From the NCBI GenBank assembly GCA_031376455.1, contig JANMDU010000084.1, positions 1 to 27,487 on the forward strand: DNA of 27,487 bases, read 5' to 3'. Below the pieces are notes generated by a model, which saw only the letters and a program-made list of their open reading frames with translations, had not been told where the DNA came from and searched no databases. Both the position numbers and the translations under genes were made by a program. Positions 23,511-27,487 of this stretch are shown piece by piece. Source of the stretch: JANMDU01 sp031376455 (GTDB lineage Bacteria > Pseudomonadota > Gammaproteobacteria > Burkholderiales > Burkholderiaceae_C). Positions within the stretch are counted from its first letter, which is position 1; every line of letters starts with the position of its first letter.

Positions 23511-24315
23511 GCAATGATTTTATCGACGCGGCCACATCTTGCAGCGTTGGCCGTGACGTGCAAACAACAGCAAATCCGCGTTCGCGAGCGGCTTGCGAGA
23601 TGCGTTCGTGTGTGCAAATGCAAATGCCTTGGCTGACATCCAAATCAGCGGGCAGATTGCGCACAGCCTGGGAGCTGCTGAGCAGCCAAATGCTGCCATC
23701 GCGCAGCCAAGCGCGGCATTGTGCCGTTTGCGCCATGCCAAAGCGTGGTGCGCGACGCTCGTACACCACTAATTTTTGCGCCACACCGCCGCTGGCCATG
23801 ATTTGCTGCGCCAGCCAATCACGGCTGCTATCAACCGTTCCGATATCACGCCCGCGCAGAATCAGCACGCGGCTATCGCTAGCAATCTGGGCTTGCACAA
23901 TCTGCCAAAGCGCCTCGGAATCAAACTGCCCCGCTTGGGGCTGGGGCGCATCAATGCGGGACAGCGGAATGCCTAAGCTGTGCAAACTCGCCACTGTGCC
24001 TTGGCCGGTGGCCCACAACCGAATCTTTGGATGCTCATTCACTATTAAATCAATAGCACGCTGCGCATATTCTACGCCGGCAAAGGGCCTGTTTGGTTTA
24101 AAAAATGCCAGTGCCGCAGGGCTACTAACAAACATCAAGGCAGAGAAGCCCTTCAAGCGCGTCCAGGCCAGCTCCAGCGCTTGCGCATCGTCTTCAGACT
24201 CTACCGCTGCGATATCGATCAACGGCAGCGCCACCGCCTCATGCCCCATATCGCGCAGCACCTTCAGCCAAGCGGCGGCCTGGGTTGCGGGGCGGGTGAC
24301 GATCAGGCGAGCCAT
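23503..24315 (-). CDS. hemD: Uroporphyrinogen-III synthase
   Basis: The 270-residue protein has the two-lobed HemD fold signature in sequence: RLIVTRPATQAAAWLKVLRD at the start, LMFVSSPAALAFF, LWATGQGTVASLHSLGIP, VLILRGRDIG and the late IWLLSSSQAVRNL. It closes and inverts ring D of hydroxymethylbilane to give uroporphyrinogen III. Its ATG follows the hemC TAG with no gap. Repeat copy 6 lies in the coding sense inside it, giving FAGVEYAQRAIDLIV between LAFF and LWATG. That segment seems about 10 residues longer than in relatives as I recall them. Confidence 0.93.
   Translation of the reverse strand: MARLIVTRPATQAAAWLKVLRDMGHEAVALPLIDIAAVESEDDAQALELAWTRLKGFSALMFVSSPAALAFFKPNRPFAGVEYAQRAIDLIVNEHPKIRLWATGQGTVASLHSLGIPLSRIDAPQPQAGQFDSEALWQIVQAQIASDSRVLILRGRDIGTVDSSRDWLAQQIMASGGVAQKLVVYERRAPRFGMAQTAQCRAWLRDGSIWLLSSSQAVRNLPADLDVSQGICICTHERISQAARERGFAVVCTSRPTLQDVAASIKSLHA
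24041..24081 (-). repeat. Dispersed 41-bp repeat, copy 6 (inside hemD, sense)
   Basis: Read on the minus strand: GCCGGC, 8 nt, TGCGC, 4 nt, TGCTAT, 7 nt, ATAGT. It shares GCCGGCGTA and TGATTTAATAG with copy 7 in ppc, and both are read in the same frame (AGV...DLI). Its left flank AAACCAAACAGGCC matches copy 5. Confidence 0.82.
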
Positions 24316-25224
24316 CTATGCCAGCAAACGCGCCCCGCTAGAGATCAGCTGGGCTGCTGCCCCTGCGCCCAAAGCGCGCGCGGCTTCGTGGGTCACCACG
24401 CCCTGGCTGCCTTGCACCCGGATCAAATGCCCAGCCGCATCGGGGTCGCCCCAAGCCGCGCGCAAGTGCAATGCATCACGCTCCCAAAGAGCAAACGCAG
24501 CCAGCGGCATCGAGCAACTGCCGCCCATGCTGCGGCTCACCTCTCGCTCTGCGCTAACCGCCAGCCAAGTGGGTGCATGCGCCAGAGGCGCCAGCGCCTC
24601 CACCAAATCCGTGCGCTGCGCCAAGGTCTCAATACCCAAAGCACCCTGCCCAGCTGCGGGCAACATTTGTTCAGGCTCAAAGGTTTGCGCGATGCGCTGC
24701 GCCATGCCCAATCGCTTCAAGCCGGCAGCGGCCAACACGATGGCTGCATATTGCCCCTCGTCGAGTTTGCGCAAACGCGTGTCTAAGTTGCCGCGCAAGG
24801 GCTCAATCTTCAAATCAGGGCGCAGCGCCTGCAAGAGCACCATGCGTCGCAGGCTCGATGTGCCCACGACGCTGCCTTGAGGCAGCGCGTCGAGCGATGA
24901 ATAATGCGGCGAGACGAGCGCATCACGCGGATCCTCGCGCTCCATCACGCAAGCCAGCGCAAACTCCTCGCCCAGCTGCATCGGCACATCTTTCAAACTA
25001 TGTACAGCGATATCGGCCCTCGCCTCTTGCAAAGCCGCCTCCAACTCCTTAACAAACAAACCCTTGCCGCCCACTTTAGACAGCGTGCGATCCAAGATCT
25101 GATCGCCTCGTGTCGTCATCGGCACAAGCTCGACGCTGTGGCCTAGCTTTTGCAAGCAATCCTGCACATATTCAGCCTGCCACATGGCAAGCCGGCTTTC
25201 TCGGGTGGCGATACGAATTTTCAT
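24316..25224 (-). CDS. hemC: Hydroxymethylbilane synthase (porphobilinogen deaminase)
   Basis: The protein is 302 residues from the ATG at 25224 (MKIRIATRESRLAMWQAEYV); an in-frame extension of 31 codons overlaps ppc and lacks family similarity. It has KGLFVKELEAALQEARADIA, the catalytic Asp79 in HSLKDVP, GTSSLRRMVLLQALRPDL and the cofactor Cys237 in GGSCSMP, which carries the dipyrromethane. It condenses four porphobilinogens to hydroxymethylbilane. It is the first gene of hemCDXY and divergent from ppc with an 84-bp shared upstream region. Confidence 0.97.
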   Translation of the reverse strand: MKIRIATRESRLAMWQAEYVQDCLQKLGHSVELVPMTTRGDQILDRTLSKVGGKGLFVKELEAALQEARADIAVHSLKDVPMQLGEEFALACVMEREDPRDALVSPHYSSLDALPQGSVVGTSSLRRMVLLQALRPDLKIEPLRGNLDTRLRKLDEGQYAAIVLAAAGLKRLGMAQRIAQTFEPEQMLPAAGQGALGIETLAQRTDLVEALAPLAHAPTWLAVSAEREVSRSMGGSCSMPLAAFALWERDALHLRAAWGDPDAAGHLIRVQGSQGVVTHEAARALGAGAAAQLISSGARLLA

Positions 25225-25308
25225 AAATTTTAGGGTGGGGTAGGGGTGGCAGCAAGCCACCCGAAGGCGTAACCGTTTTGTAATGAATGCGCTGCGGCTG
25301 ATGCTAGC
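25225..25308. promoter_or_regulatory. hemC-ppc divergent intergenic region with leader hairpin
   Basis: A perfect 7-bp stem GGGTGGC/GCCACCC with a 5-nt loop lies at 25244-25262, about 20 nt before the hemC start on the minus strand. Next to it the plus strand repeats TAGGGTGGGG-TAGGGGTGG. Promoters for both genes should lie in or near here but no clear box pair was found. Confidence 0.4.
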
Positions 25309-27487
25309 ATGAGCCACATGAAACCATCGATTGTCGCCCAGCCCGCCGATTCCAAAAAAGACAAAGATCGCCCCCTGATCGAAGACATCCGCTTACTCGG
25401 GCGAATTTTGGGCGATGTGATCCGCGAGCAAGAAGGCGCGGCCATTTACGAGATCGTGGAGAAAGTCCGCAAGCTCTCCGTGGCGTTTCGTCGCCATTGC
25501 GATGCACAGGCTGAGAGTGATATGAAGAAGCTGCTCAAATCGCTCTCCAATGAACACACCGTGAGCGTGATTCGCGCCTTCACTTATTTCAGTCATCTGG
25601 CCAACTTGGCTGAAGACCGCCACCACATCCGCCGCCGCGCCATTCATGAGCGGCGCGGTGATGTGCAAGATGGCAGCTTAGATGCCGCATTCGCTCGCCT
25701 CCGAGCCAGCGGCCACACGAGCCGGGCGATTGCTAAAACGCTCAAATCCGCCTTCATCTCCCCCGTGCTCACAGCGCATCCCACGGAAGTGCAGCGTAAG
25801 AGCATTTTAGATGCAGAAAGAGCGATAGCCGGCGTATTATCTGCGCGAGATGCTCCTGATTTAATAGCGCGTGATAAAGTATTGTTAGAAATGCAGCTAC
25901 GCGCTCGCGTCACCCAATTGTGGCAAACACGGCTGTTGCGCTATACCAAGCTACAAGTGGCCGATGAGATTGAAAATGCGCTGTCGTATTTTGAAGCGAC
26001 CTTTCTCAAAGAAATTCCAAGGCTTTATGAAGACGTGGAAGAGCGCGTGGGCAAAATTGATGAAGCTTTCTTCCGCATGGGCAATTGGATCGGCGGCGAC
26101 CGGGATGGCAACCCCAACGTAACGGCTGCCACGCTGGAGCTCGCGCTTCGGCGCCAAAGCGAGACGGCATTGCGCCATCATCTGCGCGAAGTGCATTTCT
26201 TAGGCGCTGAACTGTCGACCTCGCTCATGCTGGTGGGCGTATCTCCCGATATGCAGGCTTTAGCGGCTCGCAGCCCAGATGCGAGCGAACACCGCAAAGA
26301 CGAGCCCTATCGCCGCGCCCTGATCGGTATGTATGCAAGGCTGGCCGCTACCTTGCAAGAGCTCACTGGCACAGAAGCTGCGCGCCATGCGGCTGCGCCG
26401 CAGAATGCTTACGTCACAGCGGAAGAATTTTTGGCAGATTTGCGCACCATTGAAGCCTCTTTGCACGCCACAAATGGCGCGCATCTCATAGGCATGCGGC
26501 TTGCAGCGCTGATCCGCGCAGTGCAGGTCTTCGGCTTTCATCTAGCCACCATTGATCTGCGTCAGAGCTCAGACAAGCATGAAGAAGTGATCTCCGAGCT
26601 TCTCGCTACAGCTCGGATTGAAATCAATTACTCTGCGCTCGATGAAGTAGCCAAGCGCGAGCTGCTCCTTAGATTGCTCAATGACGCGCGGCCACTTCGC
26701 GTTGTGGGCGCACCATACAGCGAGCATGTACGCAGCGAACTCGCTATTTTTGAAGTGGCCAAACGCGCACGCTCCTCTTACGGCTCGCCAGCGATTCTTC
26801 ACTACATCATCAGCCACACAGAAAGCGTGAGCGATTTGCTGGAAGTGCTGCTACTGCAAAAAGAGACGGGCTTGATGTGCGGCATCTTGGCCGAAGATGC
26901 GACCGCTGAATTGATCGTTGTGCCACTCTTTGAAACGATTGCTGATTTGCAGAGCGCGGCACCCATCATGCAGGCGTTCTACGCTCTGCCCGGCATCGCC
27001 GCCATGATCCAGCGCTCGTCGGCTGGTGGCGCATTGCCCGATTGCCCCGAGCAAGACATCATGCTGGGCTACTCGGACAGCAACAAAGATGGTGGCATTT
27101 TCACCAGCAACTGGGAGCTCTATCGCGCTGAAATGGCCTTGGTGGATTTGTTTGACGCGCTGAAAGCCTCTCACGGCATCACGCTGCGCATGTTCCATGG
27201 CCGGGGCGGCACGGTGGGGCGCGGTGGTGGCCCGAGTTATCAAGCCATCCTCGCTCAACCTCCGGGCACAGTACGCGGCCAAATCCGCGTCACGGAGCAA
27301 GGCGAGGTGATTGCTTCTAAATACGCCAACCCTGAGATTGGCCGAAGAAATTTAGAAACGCTGGTTGCCGCGACGCTAGAAGCCACTTTGCTCACGCCCA
27401 CCCAAGCAGCGCCCAGCAGCTTTGTCGAGGCGGCACAAGCACTCTCTGCACATTCCATGCAAGCCTATCGCTCGCTTGTGTATGAGA
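25309..27487 (+). CDS. ppc: Phosphoenolpyruvate carboxylase, 3' end outside window
   Basis: The open frame gives 726 codons before the window ends; the family is about 900-950 residues, so roughly the last 200 are missing. Visible motifs are LTAHPTEVQRKS with catalytic His157, NWIGGDRDGNPNVT, LGYSDSNKDGGIFTSNW and FHGRGGTVGRGGGP, followed by QPPGTVRGQIRVTEQGE. It carboxylates phosphoenolpyruvate with bicarbonate to oxaloacetate, feeding the TCA cycle. The start could be 25309 or the ATG at 25318; neither has a strong Shine-Dalgarno. Repeat copy 7 lies 30 bp after the HPTE codons and brings a cluster of TTA, ATA and AGA codons. Confidence 0.97.
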   Translation, partial: MSHMKPSIVAQPADSKKDKDRPLIEDIRLLGRILGDVIREQEGAAIYEIVEKVRKLSVAFRRHCDAQAESDMKKLLKSLSNEHTVSVIRAFTYFSHLANLAEDRHHIRRRAIHERRGDVQDGSLDAAFARLRASGHTSRAIAKTLKSAFISPVLTAHPTEVQRKSILDAERAIAGVLSARDAPDLIARDKVLLEMQLRARVTQLWQTRLLRYTKLQVADEIENALSYFEATFLKEIPRLYEDVEERVGKIDEAFFRMGNWIGGDRDGNPNVTAATLELALRRQSETALRHHLREVHFLGAELSTSLMLVGVSPDMQALAARSPDASEHRKDEPYRRALIGMYARLAATLQELTGTEAARHAAAPQNAYVTAEEFLADLRTIEASLHATNGAHLIGMRLAALIRAVQVFGFHLATIDLRQSSDKHEEVISELLATARIEINYSALDEVAKRELLLRLLNDARPLRVVGAPYSEHVRSELAIFEVAKRARSSYGSPAILHYIISHTESVSDLLEVLLLQKETGLMCGILAEDATAELIVVPLFETIADLQSAAPIMQAFYALPGIAAMIQRSSAGGALPDCPEQDIMLGYSDSNKDGGIFTSNWELYRAEMALVDLFDALKASHGITLRMFHGRGGTVGRGGGPSYQAILAQPPGTVRGQIRVTEQGEVIASKYANPEIGRRNLETLVAATLEATLLTPTQAAPSSFVEAAQALSAHSMQAYRSLVYE
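25828..25868 (+). repeat. Dispersed 41-bp repeat, copy 7 (inside ppc, sense)
   Basis: GCCGGC, 8 nt, TGCGC, 4 nt, TGCTCC, 7 nt, ATAGC. Against copy 6 it is identical at about three quarters of the 41 positions without gaps, including GCCGGCGTA and TGATTTAATAG. It encodes AGVLSARDAPDLIA in frame. Confidence 0.75.

Noticed and set aside
25225..25317. N-terminal extension of hemC
   Set aside because: It overlaps the start of ppc and the leader hairpin; the conserved MKIRIATRES start is at 25224.

Overview
The window looks like chromosome from a betaproteobacterium of the order Burkholderiales, probably Comamonadaceae-like. This rests on the gene order hemC-hemD-hemX-hemY divergent from ppc, on the argS-SPOR-dsbA run, and on the sequences of the ribosomal proteins. 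The lineage is inferred; no database search was possible. Nearly everything except a patatin-like gene and ppc lies on the minus strand.

Layout from left to right. (1) 1-1126: the N-terminal part of a large VCBS/Ig-like repeat protein on the minus strand that runs off the window. An AT-rich, hairpin-containing gap of about 600 bp lies upstream of it. (2) 1729-1856: an initiator tRNA (fMet) with a UUCG-capped terminator. (3) 1925-10755: a ribosomal protein/transcription/secretion cluster that reads, in transcription order, rplN, rplX, rplE, rpsN, rpsH, rplF, rplR, rpsE, rpmD, rplO, secY, rpmJ, rpsM, rpsK, rpsD, rpoA, rplQ. It starts at rplN with a good sigma70 promoter of its own (10927-10956). 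The genes usually found just upstream (rpsQ and beyond) are not here, and infA is not between secY and rpmJ. (4) 10971-13878: a two-gene cell-envelope module. One gene encodes a TPR plus outer-membrane beta-barrel protein resembling the surface lipoprotein assembly modifier (Slam/DUF560) family. The other encodes an exported FecR-domain protein whose C-terminus resembles the small barrel domain of Slam-dependent substrates. A divergent patatin-like phospholipase follows. (5) 15214-18400: argS, a SPOR-domain membrane protein and a DsbA-like oxidoreductase with an unusual CQHC active site. (6) 19031-20890: a KefB/C-type cation/proton antiporter. (7) 21058-25224: the heme operon hemC-hemD-hemX-hemY. 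(8) 25309-end: a 3'-truncated ppc.

Three non-coding signals stand out. First, a dispersed repeat with a gap-free 41-bp core occurs seven times. Four copies are intergenic, and three lie in frame inside kef, hemD and ppc. Second, the 630-bp gap between argS and kef holds two structured elements (18547-18699 and 18791-18937). They share a 91-bp core, 76 of 91 positions identical, in opposite orientations. Each core is closed by a stem of about 30 bp whose sequence is unrelated between the two elements. One inner hairpin shows three compensatory base-pair changes. Third, a 9-10 bp phased tandem repeat lies between hemY and kef. The FecR/Slam pair and the structured elements are the best candidates for something not previously described.
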